This document shows positions 1 to 10,435 of a stretch of 64,000 bases of DNA, piece by piece (within the stretch, counting starts at the first letter, position 1; the number at the start of each line of letters is the position of its first letter). The position numbers were made by a program, and so were the translations under genes. The DNA comes from Diabrotica undecimpunctata (taxonomy: Eukaryota; Arthropoda; Insecta; Coleoptera; Chrysomelidae). Below the pieces are notes generated by a model, which was not told the origin of the DNA, searched no databases, and was given only the letters and a program-made list of their open reading frames with translations. The DNA lies in assembly GCF_040954645.1 (NCBI RefSeq), contig NC_092807.1, positions 1,178,001 through 1,242,000 of the forward strand, written 5' to 3'.

Positions 1-267
1 GTGCACCGCTGGGTTTCTTACCGAAAAATGACACGGAACAACCTCTAACGACAATAAATACATTTTAGCTACATTAATTAGGACAATAAGATAAAAAATG
101 AGTAAGTTTTTAACATACACTGTTGATCGTAAAAAGAGGGAAATTTAATGTACAGAATTATAAAAAAAGGTGCAACAAAACAAGAAAAAAAAAACATAAA
201 TAGATAAAATATAAAATATTAAAAATAAATAGATTAAACAAAGTATTTATAGTTATTTATTGTAAAA

Positions 268-350
268 GAAGATAAAATTGTACTTTATCTTCGAGAGCGT
301 TTTTAAGCGTCGAGACGTCAGTCGAGACGCTAATTATGCTCGAGAAGATA
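268..350. repeat. Compound hairpin
   Basis: Overlapping inverted repeats are visible. GAAGATAAA at 268-276 faces TTTATCTTC at 284-292. TATCTTCGAG at 286-295 faces CTCGAGAAGATA at 339-350. A central imperfect palindrome at 307-330 is built from two GTCGAGACG copies. The rest of 1-530 is AT-rich and shows no gene. The hairpin probably belongs to the same repeat as the dyad at 1021-1165. Confidence 0.55.
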
Positions 351-530
351 ATGCGATTTTATCGTCGTGTGCAATACAACATTTTTTCTTCAAACGTCAA
401 ATAATGATGACATTACATATCTAACTTGATCCTGTCAAAGTTTGATGTCTCCGCCGGCAGCAGTTTTTGTTGTCATGGCAACAATATGAAACATGTCACA
501 AAGCAACAATACAAATGTCATTAACAACAA

Positions 531-893
531 TTAAACATCATTTTTATTTATAGTAATATTAAAAGTACAATTAGTTAATGAGGCATTTTCAAAATTGAAA
601 CCGTGCAAAAATATTCCCGACTCTTGATACGCATTGGTAATTGTTGATGATACTGATGGTCGAGAACAACTTTCAGCAATCATTCCCGATGTTGGCGAAT
701 CATGAGGGTTTAAAATTTTTTGAGCATTATCGTTCTTATCGTACTTGGAGGGCCCCAAACGTGCTACTGCATCATTAGCCGCGGACTCAATTTCGTTTAG
801 GTTTTCCATTTTCGCACTAAATTTGCGCTTGCGGTTGCAACAACAATAAGCTGTCTTTAATAATTGCAAAAAACTGTAACCAGGGAGACGCAA
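531..893 (-). CDS. Small hypothetical ORF, left arm of a divergent pair
   Basis: This 120-codon ORF is not recognised. A likely start is the internal ATG at 809 (MENLNEIE...), giving about 92 residues, because that ATG sits about 282 bp left of the dyad centre at 1091, while the plus-strand partner starts 269 bp to the right. The C-terminus ends in an NCTFNITI stretch, and the middle is polar and Ser/Asn-rich. It could be the N-terminal exon of a transposon accessory protein or simply an open frame in a repeat. No catalytic motif, signal peptide or membrane segment is visible. Confidence 0.3.
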   Translation of the reverse strand: MRLPGYSFLQLLKTAYCCCNRKRKFSAKMENLNEIESAANDAVARLGPSKYDKNDNAQKILNPHDSPTSGMIAESCSRPSVSSTITNAYQESGIFLHGFNFENASLTNCTFNITINKNDV

Positions 894-1020
894 ATCCCAC
901 CGCCGACTTAATTATTTTAGTTTCTAACATCTAGACGACTTTGATAGTTGTCACAGTTAATTTCGAGTAAAAATAACGTATGAATTGTACTATTTATGGT
1001 TGAAAATTGCTACGTTTGAA

Positions 1021-1165
1021 GAAAAAATAGTATACTTTATTCGGCAAAGAAGCGACTTTTCTTGACTTGCCCTCTATTACGCGCCTCACTTCGTTCGGCG
1101 CGTAATATCGGGCGCGTCAAGAAAAGTCATGCTTCTCAGCCTCATAAAGTAATATACTATTTTTC
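1021..1165. repeat. Long imperfect hairpin
   Basis: The two arms are reverse complements over about 70 bp each, centred at position 1091. TATTACGCGCC at 1075-1085 pairs exactly with GGCGCGTAATA at 1097-1107 across an 11-nt loop. Outer segments (GACTTTTCTTGAC against GTCAAGAAAAGTC, and the AATAGTATA-type ends) also pair with small indels. Two small ORFs diverge from it. It is probably the core of a foldback or MITE-like repeat. Confidence 0.75.
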
Positions 1166-1239
1166 TATAGCAAGACTTTAAGTTCAGGTAAAAAATAGAA
1201 TTTCAAAGAAAATTGTAATTTTTAGCACAAAAATCGCAA

Positions 1240-1551
1240 TTGTGTTGTTCCGTTGCTAGGGATATGAATTACTCTGTCAACAAATGTCAAACAAATGTTA
1301 CGTTTTGGTTTTTGCGGAGAATATTGTTGCGTTTTGTGTACAAAGTAAATAAATACGAAATGGACGGAATATCATCTGTTGCAGAATCTTACACTGAGGA
1401 GTCAATAAGCAATAAGATTGCTGTATCCAAGTGTATACTTGGTGGACCAGAAAATCAATCCCGTACCTCGAATCAAGTGTTTAAGCAAACGAGTACAAGT
1501 TGTGATGCTCCAAAAATAGATATTTCTAATAATGGTAATTGTAAAATTTGA
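1240..1551 (+). CDS. Small hypothetical ORF, right arm of a divergent pair
   Basis: This 103-codon ORF has no recognised family. The best internal start is the ATG at 1360 (MDGISSVAES...), which mirrors the start of the minus-strand ORF across the hairpin. The predicted 63-residue product is polar, Ser/Asn-rich and ends with NNGNCKI. Its upstream sequence has GTTAC...TTTTTGC...TTGTTGC blocks that recall the region upstream of the opposite ORF, so the two may be diverged copies. No function is assigned. Confidence 0.28.
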   Translation: MCCSVARDMNYSVNKCQTNVTFWFLRRILLRFVYKVNKYEMDGISSVAESYTEESISNKIAVSKCILGGPENQSRTSNQVFKQTSTSCDAPKIDISNNGNCKI

Positions 1552-1616
1552 GTTGTTTTTAATCCTTAATGTGTTTGAATTTGTAAATTTTATTGAATAA
1601 AAAAAAGTTAAAACAT

Positions 1617-1685
1617 TTTATCTACTCTTGCTGTTAAAGTGTCACTTTATCTACCCTTGCGGTTAAAGTGATACTTTATCTACTC
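1617..1685. repeat. 29-bp tandem repeat, 2.4 copies
   Basis: Units are 1617-1645, 1646-1674 and a partial 1675-1685, each beginning TTTATCTAC. Within units, GTTAAAGTG is followed by a complementary CACTTTA-type run, so the repeat can fold. It lies downstream of the small ORF. Nothing gene-like was seen in 1690-2480 apart from an unrecognised 62-codon minus ORF (2152-2340). Confidence 0.7.
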
Positions 1686-2497
1686 AAAACAGTTGTTATA
1701 GCAACACTTTAACATCAGCTATGGAAAAAAAGATTTTTAATTATTTATTAATTTCTTATTCTCATGTTTTCTTATTGTTCTCAATTTCAATTGCAAAATA
1801 TTATGGCAAAACACAATTTCCAATCATAGTTCTTAATAATTATTATATCTCCTTTCAGGTCAGGAATATTATTATTGTGTAAGATGTAAAGCACCAGTCC
1901 CAATACAGTACCTTGTGGTACTTGTAACTAAAGTTTTGGCAAACAATATTATTGGACTTTTTTAACGAAGAAATTTAATTAACACAACTTAGTTAATCAT
2001 AAAGTAGTAACTACATACAATTCAACTATACTATCGAATTAAGTAGAATGGATCATACTGCTTTACCATACGCAAATTTCTTCGAATGTCCTTCCTGGAC
2101 AGTAAACCTCAAAAATCCTTTATTGGACGAGACTGCCGCAACATTTTAAAGTTATCGTTTTTGGAAACAAAAGGTATGTGATGTTGTCAAAGCCAGTTTT
2201 GGGTATTTCTTGAGCAATGGCATGACGTACGTCCGCAAATACATGATATCATCAGTAGCATGTTGTTCGTGGACAAACTGAAGCAATTTGGAAAGGTAGT
2301 TATCAATATAGCTCTGAATATTTAAAGCTTCACCCCTCACTTTTCATTCCTTCGATTAGAAAACTTCCATTCAAAATCTATCGTTCCCTTTCATTTCAGA
2401 ATTACTCAAAGTGAAATACTTTTCGTTATCTAAAACAATAATTTGTTTATTGGCGAAGTGTACTCGCCTCAATTGTCGGCAGCACCTTGGTATATCA

Positions 2498-2894
2498 CGA
2501 AAAATCTCGCTAAAAATACTAAGACGAATATATGGAGGCATAAAAGAACAAGGTTTGTGGCGCAGGTGTTACAATTTTGAGTTGTATAGAAGATTTGGAG
2601 AACCTGACGTTGTAAAATTCATTAAGGTAGCACGCCTCAGATGGATAGGTCATGTAATCAGACGAGAGGAAGATGCCATAGTCAGAAAAGTTTTTGACCG
2701 AAGAGGGCTGATTGGACAACGAAGAAGAGGAAGACCGAGACTTAGACACCAAGACAACCTAGAAAATGATTTGAAGTCTATCGGAATTAGAGCATGGAGA
2801 AGAGTTGCCAGAGACATTGGCGAATGGAGGGTTGTTCTGAAGAAGGCTTTGGCTCATAAAGAGCTGTAACGCCACTGATGATGATGATGATGAT
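2498..2894 (+). mobile_element. 5'-truncated RTE-like LINE, 3' end with 12-bp TSD
   Basis: The frame to the stop at 2869 reads as the C-terminal tail of a non-LTR reverse transcriptase: LRRIYGGIKEQGLWRR, a variant of the RWIGHV motif, and RRRGRPRLRH. After the stop comes a short (GAT)n tract, a tail type typical of RTE-clade elements. CTTGGTATATCA occurs directly before (2486-2497) and directly after (2895-2906) the element. This is a clean target-site duplication and fixes the insertion limits. A related copy lies at 32268-33049. Confidence 0.88.
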
Positions 2895-2906
2895 CTTGGT
2901 ATATCA

Positions 2907-4190
2907 AGGAGTTACACTTGAGAGTGTTTTGAACCACTTACATCGCTTTCGATATTTAACACCATTCCTCCTCAATTCCATTGATATTGCACTCTTAGAA
3001 GGTCTTTATTGATGAGCTAGTCTCCTCGTTAATAGTCCAACCTGGTTTTGTGCTTTTCTCAATAATCTCTCTTACTTTTGCGTAATAAATGCACGTGTTG
3101 TTTCACTATTTACGAGATTAAGGCATGATATTCTCTGCTCGCACTCCGCTATTGTTCTATAAATGGGTCTGCGTGAAATGTTTTCATTCTGAAATATTCG
3201 ACAGAATTCAGCTTTGGGTACCGGCCCAACCAACTTATAGATACGTTTTTTTCTCTAATATATACGAAATCTTAAAGCGAAAACTTAAAAATAAATACAT
3301 CTTAACTGGCAGTAAACAAAGTTAACAAACTTTTGTTTCCAAAGGCAACTTGATATTATTTTAGTTTTGTTAATATAAAAGCCAATGAATTTTGTGTCAA
3401 ACCTTTTAGGACATACGTTAGTTCTGAGTACAAATCCTGTTGTTTGACAATATATAATCTAAAAGATATAATTTTCTAGTGGTGGAATATATCGTATTGA
3501 AAATACATCCAGAAATAGATCTGCACAGACTTATTGAATTTTCAATGCTTTTTCTTTTAGCTGAGTAACTTTCTGAAGCCAAATTGGCACACTGGACTTT
3601 TCATCAATCATTATTTTGTGTTTTAAGTAAAAGTTTTTCGAACAGTTTTGACATTATATGTAGTAAAAATATGAGTCTGTAAGATGAAACTTCATTTCGT
3701 AGTTTTCATTGCTTTGTTATCTTTACCATTGTATTAGAACGTATTTCTTGGAAGCTATTTTACTATTTCTCCTTCCACCAGATCAGATCCAGTACCTTTT
3801 TTAGCATATATATTTTCTTTTAGTTCCTTTGAAATGATCGTATCAACACTCTACAATAGTGCCAGAAACTTCGGTCACACATTACTCTTGATAACTCTAG
3901 ACTTTTTTTAGTAATAAACAAATTAACATATTTAAAATTCCTTGTTGCTTTCTGCACATATGATGATCTCTATACAACATATGAAACCATCAGAAAGGGA
4001 GTATACATGTCTATGTTCAATTTAAAACTCGCTGGTTTCTTTTTTTTGCTTTGGGTACGTATATTAAGCAAGAAGACTACATGAAACTCCATTTAAAACG
4101 AAGTAAAATCAATAAACAAATTACATACATGCAATTCCAATAAATCATTAATATTTACAAATTAAAATACGCGTGACAAATGATATACCA
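2907..4190. other. No recognisable gene
   Basis: This is AT-rich sequence with only short chance ORFs (for example a 66-codon plus ORF at 3125-3325) and no family motif. No terminal inverted repeat, tandem repeat or splice-flanked exon stood out on either strand. Confidence 0.5.
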
Positions 4191-4194
4191 AAGG

Positions 4195-4800
4195 TGTATA
4201 TACCATCGCATTTGCGGTCTTCCTCGTGGTCTTTTGGCTTCATATGGCCGCCAATTCCCGATTTCTTTATTCCATCGGCCATCTGTAAGACGTTCGTTAT
4301 GTCCAGCCCATTTCCATTTCAGTTTAGCTGCCAGTTCGACAGCATCTTTTACTTTTGTTCTATTACGAATGTTTTCATTGGTTTTATGGTCTTTGAGTAA
4401 GATACCCAGCATCTGTGGTTCCATAGCTCTCTGAGTTTTTCTGATCTTCTCCATGTTTATTTTAGTGAATGTCCAGGTATGAGCTCCATATGTAAGTACA
4501 GATAGGATACAGGAATTAAATACTTTGGTTCGCAGTCTTTGAGGTATATTTTTATTTTTAAGTACGTATGAGAGTCTTTCGAATGTTGCCCATCCCATTT
4601 TTACACGTGTGCTTATTTCGGTAGTCTGATTTTTTTTGCTTACCTTGACATTTTGACCCAGATATATATATTCATCTACGTGTTCTATCTCTGTCCCTTC
4701 AATGTTTATCATAGGTTTGTCATCTTTGTTTGATATTAGTTTAGTTTTGCTGAAATTCATTTTCAGTCCTTTTTTAGGAATTCTATGTAAATCTAAATGT
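4195..4800 (-). pseudogene. LINE reverse transcriptase C-terminal fragment
   Basis: The minus frame runs from GLKMNFSKTKLISN (after the RT active-site region) through DEYIYLGQNV, a LRTKVFNSCILSVLTYGAHTW-type thumb stretch, a KWKWAGH segment and RPRGRPQMRW, the usual order for RTE/BovB-like ORFs. Homology fades after the MRW at about 4205, so the 3' end is lost. The upstream end begins near the KKGLKMN segment, so fingers and catalytic palm are missing. It is a dead fragment, and the surrounding 255-codon frame extends beyond the homologous part by chance. Confidence 0.8.
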
Positions 4801-5237
4801 AAATCAAAAAGCGCAGCTTTTTGGAAACTAAGTATGATACGAACTTTAGGTATGTATATCACAAAAATCGCTTGTCTACGGTTAAAATAATACCATGAGT
4901 ATTCTATAATATGATACGGCAAGAAAGATTAAAGTCGCAATAACTTTCACAGCTGATTGCCACATAAATATCGATGTAAAGCAATAGGATAATTTTGTAT
5001 GTAAGACAAATAATATAATAAAAAATATATAGTTAAATATTTTTTAACAATGTTTATATACAGTTGCGAAACTGCAACATCCCTTACTAGAAGAGAATTG
5101 TCAACAAATTTTTAAAGGTTGATGGATTTTAAATAAAAGTAAAAATTATTTTCTAAAAAGTACGTATAAATATTTTTTAACAATATAGGTCAAAACTCGG
5201 CGAAACATATATTCTATACACTTCCCTGGCACCCAAA

Positions 5238-5241
<4 letters not shown>

Positions 5242-5331
<90 letters not shown>
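5242..5331. repeat. (TA)n microsatellite, LINE 3' tail
   Basis: About 90 bp of uninterrupted TA dinucleotides lie exactly at the 3' end of the minus-strand LINE. The related copy near 47950 has only a short TA tail, so this array probably grew from the retrotransposon tail after insertion. Confidence 0.9.
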
Positions 5332-5333
<2 letters not shown>

Positions 5334-6063
5334 GGGATTCTACAGTATTCACTGCCTTCCCTCGCTCAACCGTTTCCATCTCTCTCTGTTGTTCCATTCT
5401 CCATCGTTTAGGCCTCTCTTACTCATGGCGTCGTCTACTTCGTTCCTCCAGGATTTTCGGGGTCGTCCTCTTTTCCTCCTTCCTATGGGGCTCCATTCGG
5501 TTATTCTCTTTATCCATTTGCTGTCGCTAGTTCTTCTTACATGTCCATACCACTTTAATCTTTTTTGTTCTATATATGTTAGTATGTCTGTTTCTATTGA
5601 TGTTCTTTGCTTTATTTCGTCATTACTTCTCCTATCCATTCTTGTTACTCTGAAGCATCTTCGCAGGCATTCCATCTCTGTTGCTACTATCTTACTGCTG
5701 TTTTTCTTGTTTATGATCCAATTTTCAGCCCCGTATGTCATAATACTTCGCACTAATGTTTTATAAATCTGCGTTTTTGTCTTCATATTTAGGTGTCTAT
5801 CCCACCATACTGAGTTAAGTTGTCGGATTGCTGTTCTTGTTTGTCCTAATCTTTGTGTAATTTCTTCCTCTGTTGTTGCCTTTTTCGTGATTATAAACCC
5901 CAGGTATTTGAATTTATCCTTTCCTTTGATTGTTACGTTGTCATCAATCTGTAGATCTTCTATGTCTTCTTCACTTGTAGATAGGTACTCTGTTTTCGGG
6001 AGGTTAATTTCTAGGCCAGCCTTGGTATATTCTTCTTGTAGTTTCTTCATCATGTAGCTGAGG
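5244..6063 (-). mobile_element. 5'-truncated LINE with (TA)n tail and 13-bp TSD
   Basis: A 234-codon minus frame (6053-5349) encodes the LINE C-terminus: KAGLEINLPKTEYLS, KFKYLGFIIT, the IMTYGAENW thumb motif, RLKWYGHVRR and GRRKRGRPRKSW, ending EGRQ-stop. The 3' UTR reads TGAATACTGTAGAATCCC and passes into the (TA)n array at 5242-5331. ACCCAAATATTTA is present at 5231-5243 and at 6064-6076, marking a target-site duplication. The same 3' end, nearly identical, occurs at 47649-47958. The RT catalytic domain is missing through 5' truncation. Confidence 0.88.
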
Positions 6064-6558
6064 ACCCAAATATTTACTTCCGATAAAGATTCTTTACACC
6101 TTGTGTTATTTTTATTTCTTTAAATTTGTAGCTATCTTATTCAATTTTCTACTGTCTTTTACAAGCATACAAATTGGTCGTTTTTGTCCTTGAATTTTGT
6201 AGTGGTCAGTCTCAAGCATTAAGTCTCTTTATTTCCTTTAGCCGCGTAATTTTCTATATTTTTATTTGCTATATTTCTTAAAGCCTTTTACTACACCCTT
6301 CTTCTAAATTTGTTACACTGACTTCAACGTGGGTTACTTTTCGTTAAAATATCCATTAACAATTATCTTAAAAAAAAGTGAGTCGCGCCACTGCGAAAAA
6401 GTCGACACAACAATAATAAAAACCCAAACGCACAAACGAATCGAGGTAATTATGCTCGATCTGTACGGTTGAGGTAATTTATTATTTTTTATTAATACAA
6501 CATATGCCACGACACGATTTACTTATGTTATAACAAAACTCATTTTTAATTGGTTTGT

Positions 6559-6574
6559 GTTTCGACATCATCAG
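6559..6574 (-). other. Hammerhead-like core motif (weak)
   Basis: On the minus strand this reads CTGATGATGTCGAAAC, which contains CTGATGA and GAAAC, the conserved boxes of hammerhead ribozymes known from Penelope-like elements. The spacer between them is only TGTC and would not form a normal stem II, and flanking stems I and III pair poorly. It may be a decayed ribozyme from a Penelope-type repeat or a coincidence. Confidence 0.15.
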
Positions 6575-6699
6575 TAAACGATTATTACCTGCACGCATTT
6601 GATTCTTTTATTAATTTTATGCGGTAAAACATATAATAAATACATAGTACTTTGTCGATATTATGAACGATATTGTATATATCTATCGATTCATGAATC

Positions 6700-6920
6700 T
6701 GATTTATAAAAGACATATTTTCCCATTTTCTCAGACGATTGCTGTTATTTCTAATGACCTCAGCTTAGGTCTTGGAACATGTTTAAAATGTCCACACCAC
6801 GATAGCTATTTCATCCCCATGTCGTGGATTATACTTTATTCTATATGCATAGGTTGTTTTATTACGTCATTTTTAATTCAGTATCTTTTGCAGATACATA
6901 AAGATCTTCTCACTGCATCC
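6700..6920 (-). pseudogene. Decayed LINE C-terminal scrap
   Basis: In two minus frames I read pieces resembling the LINE C-terminus: IKNDVIKQPMHIE, SIIHDMGMK and LSWCGHFKHVPRPKLRS, matching the usual order I-x-H-D-I...W-x-G-H-V-x-R. Stops and frameshifts interrupt it, and neither end can be fixed. The rest of 6080-7330 shows no gene. Confidence 0.4.
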
Positions 6921-7329
6921 ATCTTTACGCTACCTCATAACTAAGACACGACTGTCTTGTTTGGCAGATGAAAATAGTCTCACTAAAAAAAGCGGTTGGT
7001 TTAATAGTTGTTAGTTACAAGTTGAGGCGACGAGTGGGTGTATAATTACCCAAGCGATCTGCAATTTTAACGAAACACACTAATTTTGCTCAGCTTTATT
7101 GTTCAAAACAATGTATGAATAAACAACAGTTTATTTTGGCTAACTATATGGGAAGAAAAAAACTAACACAAAGTATGTTGATATTTCCACAGTATTCATA
7201 TAAAGTTGCGAAACTGCAACAATGTTTTTAAACTGAAATTTTCCAGATATTCTTAGAAAATCTCAACAATTTTAAAGTGATCATCTTATACTGACTTGAC
7301 TGACTTCAGAGTAACAAGGAGGCTGTGCG

Positions 7330-8345
7330 CTTTTAATTGTTTTTACTATGTCATTTCTGTTTATTGATGTCAAAGGTGTTTAATATTATCGTGATTGTGT
7401 CAATACTTGGCAATTTCAAGATGCCTTTGAGTGCAGAAATTACTTTGCAAAGACGTCAGGTTACGTAGCTGACAAATACGACTTTTCACGCAGTAGAGGC
7501 CAAGGTGTTTTTGCTCGTTTTTTAGAGACAGAAAAAGGAATTTTGCTTATACCCGACGTTCTGGAACAGATCCGCAGAAAAGAACTACTCATCGGGACGA
7601 CTATTTTTGTAGTGTCTTCAGTACTAAGAAATCTTCATTCAACTGCTGTAGAGGTTAGAAACAGTCTTTAACATGTCAGAACCATCAGTGTTAGTAATCA
7701 AATCGTTAGAAAACAGTTGAATGAGAATCATGTAGCTACAGTACATTGTGCTAGGAAGTGTCGCGATTGAAATGCAGAGACTGGAGAATTGTGATGTCTA
7801 CCGATGAGTACAAATTTTGTCTACGTTCCCGGAGGAGTTTGGAGACGGTGAACGATATGTCTAGTGCACTTTTAGCCCTAGAGTAAGTTTTCGTGGGGTT
7901 TCAGTTATAGTGTGAGCTGGTATATCCTCGGAAGCGCGTACAGAAATGTATGTTGTCCCAAAGAGATCTTTAACCGTTAATAGGTACATAAATGAGATAC
8001 TGCAACATTATGTTGTCCCATATATGCACCATTTATTGGAGAAAACTTTACACTGATGCATGTATTGTCAGAGAATACTTAAATATTGTTGATTTTACTC
8101 ATATGGCATGGCCAGTGCACAGTCCCGATTTAAACTCATCGATTATGTTTGAGATAGGCATTGTAGAAGTATTCGAAGCAGAGTACCTGCTCTGCTTACC
8201 TTAGATCAACTCAAAGTAGCTTTTTTAGAGGCATGGAAAGCAATTCCACAGAATGAAGTTTTAAACTTAATTAACAGTATGCACAGAAGAATAAATGCCG
8301 GTATACAGGTGCGTGGAGGTCATACGAGGTTTCAATTTAATTGAG
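7330..8345 (+). pseudogene. Tc1-like transposase relic 1
   Basis: Across several plus frames the segments follow Tc1 transposase order: MSTDEYKFCLRS (first catalytic Asp region), the GERYVQCTFSP region, VSWYILGSA-type core, a VVPYMHHFI segment, IVREYLNIVDFTHMAW, then VHSPDLN (the SPDLNPIE region before the final acidic residue) and INAGIQVRGGHTRF near the end. Many stops and frameshifts make it non-functional. The only open piece is a 70-codon ORF at 7992-8204. Terminal inverted repeats could not be placed with confidence. Confidence 0.75.
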
Positions 8346-8544
8346 AAGTCATTTGGTTACGTTTGAATGGAATTTTTATTTTATTTCAGAAGATAATTAA
8401 ATTAATACTAATTTGTTTTATTTCATTTTTTTGTATTCATTTCTAAATTACTTTATTATGTTTATTACTAAATTCATGAAAAATTGATATTAATTATATA
8501 TGTACGAGCTTTCCATTCCGACTGTCTGAAAAGAAAAGTCAAAT

Positions 8545-9008
8545 TTCCTGCATCTGTCCTGATCTGGGGCAGCATGTCGTGGAAATGTGTGTGAAAGTTA
8601 CATTTTATCGATGAGATTCTAAACACGGACAAATATTTGAATATTTTAGAAGAATCTCTTTTACCGATTATGGAACACCGTTTAAGATCAGCAAAAGATT
8701 TGGTCTTCCAATAGGACTTCGCAGGTTGTTATACCTCAAAAAAGAGTTTAAAATGGATTGAAGACCATGGTATACCACTTCTCGAATGGGTTTGTAACAG
8801 TCCCGAATTATCCCCGATAGAGAGTTTATGGCGCTAAATGAAAAAAGCTTTGAGAAAACATCCTGCCAGGTCCGTCAACCAATTGAAGGAAAAATTGCAA
8901 GAAATAAGGGATTCGTTTAGATTAGAATTTTGTCAGAACTTGGTAAAAACTATGCCACAAAGAATTGTGGATGTCATTAAAAATAAAGGGAATGTGACTC
9001 AGTGGTAA
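8545..9008 (+). pseudogene. Tc1-like transposase relic 2 (C-terminal half)
   Basis: The plus strand reads FPASVLIWGSMSWK, then LVFQ-stop-DFAGCYTSKKSLKW (second Asp region), IPLLEWVCNSPELSPIESLW (final Glu region) and LRKHPARSVNQLKEKLQEI, ending at a TAA just after 9000. It differs in sequence from relic 1 immediately upstream, so two separate Tc1-family insertions abut here. The N-terminal DNA-binding half is absent, and at least two in-frame stops break it. Confidence 0.75.
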
Positions 9009-9471
9009 ACTTTCACATTTTTTTTTGTTTGTTAGTATTTCATATTCTATATATTGATGTTGACAGAAGATGGCAAGATTTTCAACAAAAGGGAAGAACA
9101 ATTCTTCTATTCTACTTCTTCCCTTTGAAGTGCCTTTGGCATGAAGTTGTGGTTTTTGTTTGTTTTTTAGATGTTTTTGTGTTGTAATTTTTAAAAATAC
9201 TCATTTATGTTGTAATGTTTTTATTTAAAAATTTTTAATGTTTTTTAACATATTTTAAGACAATGTTCACTACAAGGACTAACTGAATATTTTCAATGTA
9301 AGTTTTAGATGCTAACTTCCACCATTTGTACTAAATAAGTTTTCCATTTAGGTGCTGACAGTCTATCACTGACAATTTCACATTTAGAATGAAGTTCTTC
9401 ACCAAATGGGCTTATACCATCTTTAGCCAATCCTTCACCTGACGCTTTCCCGAAGGTTACCTGTCAAAGAA

Positions 9472-9472
<1 letters not shown>

Positions 9473-9528
<56 letters not shown>
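9473..9528. repeat. (TA)n microsatellite
   Basis: A 56-bp uninterrupted TA run. Unlike the array at 5.2 kb I find no LINE 3' end next to it, so its origin is open. The surrounding 9010-10180 sequence shows no gene. Confidence 0.9.
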
Positions 9529-9530
<2 letters not shown>

Positions 9531-10189
9531 TTTATATTTGACCTATAAACTTTTCTTTACGAAACGTCCCGTACTAAATATTGTAAGTAAAAAATCGTCT
9601 TATAAAATATTGTAACCAAACGATTACATAGTACATAAATGCATTGTAATATCCTAATGCCCCCGCCAGCTATTATTACAGTTGTGGTTTACTTAAAAAC
9701 AATTTCCCAGCACTGTACTCTCTATAATTTAACCCGTAATCTACAACTCCATTGTTGACAACTAATAGTCATACTCAATTCAAACGGCCGTTGGTTGTAC
9801 GTATACTAAAAATGATGAAAGTTTAATTACGGAGCTAAATTTGGCGTGAAAAACAATTATTTCTAGCCAGTTTATTACCGAATCCGGTCGTAACAAAACC
9901 ATTTCATCGGTATAATAATATATAAGTACATATTTTTTTCCACCCACTAAACATAGTTTATTAGAGTAACATGGTCGAGATAGTATCGCTTCTCTATCAA
10001 CTGTATAAGGTAATTGCTATATTTCTGATGCCGTGCTGCTTTGTTACCGAAATATTCGTGCTGTTTTTATTGACCAGTGTATTTTATCTATCTTTTTATT
10101 AAATAAAAGATAATACGTGGGTAGAAAAGGACAACAGGAACCTTCATTTCCTTGGATTAAAGTTTTAGTTGTATGTGTATGTTTCTTTT

Positions 10190-10375
10190 GTAAAAATATA
10201 ATGAAAAAATCTATAAAAGACAATATTTTTTCCTATAAAACATTTCGTATACATTTTAGAGAAAAATAGTTCAAGTTGTAGATATTAAAAAGTTCTTTAA
10301 TTTGCGAGTTTCTAAATTAAAATAAATAAACAATTGGCCGAGATAATTGCAAAAAACCATTATTTTGATAGTAAT
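10190..10375 (-). repeat. Inverted repeat, left copy
   Basis: Read on the minus strand, TTTTGCAATTATCTCGG, TTTAGAAACTCGC, TTTTTCTCTAAAATGTAT and ATGTTTTATAGG occur in this order. The same blocks occur in the same order on the plus strand at about 14720-14885. The two copies thus face away from each other and bracket the LINE remnants between them. They may be two copies of one interspersed repeat or ends of a larger decayed element. Confidence 0.65.
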
Positions 10376-10435
10376 TTATAAATATTATTAATTTTATTTT
10401 TTGCATAATGACATGTAATATAACTACTTGAAATT

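Noticed and set aside
2870..2894. (GAT)n as a hammerhead or coding repeat
   Set aside because: It follows a LINE stop codon and ends at the TSD, so it is the retrotransposon tail.
5389..5766. 125-codon plus ORF over the LINE at 5.2-6.1 kb
   Set aside because: It is the antisense shadow of the LINE C-terminus, and the same shadow appears opposite the copy at 47.6-47.9 kb.
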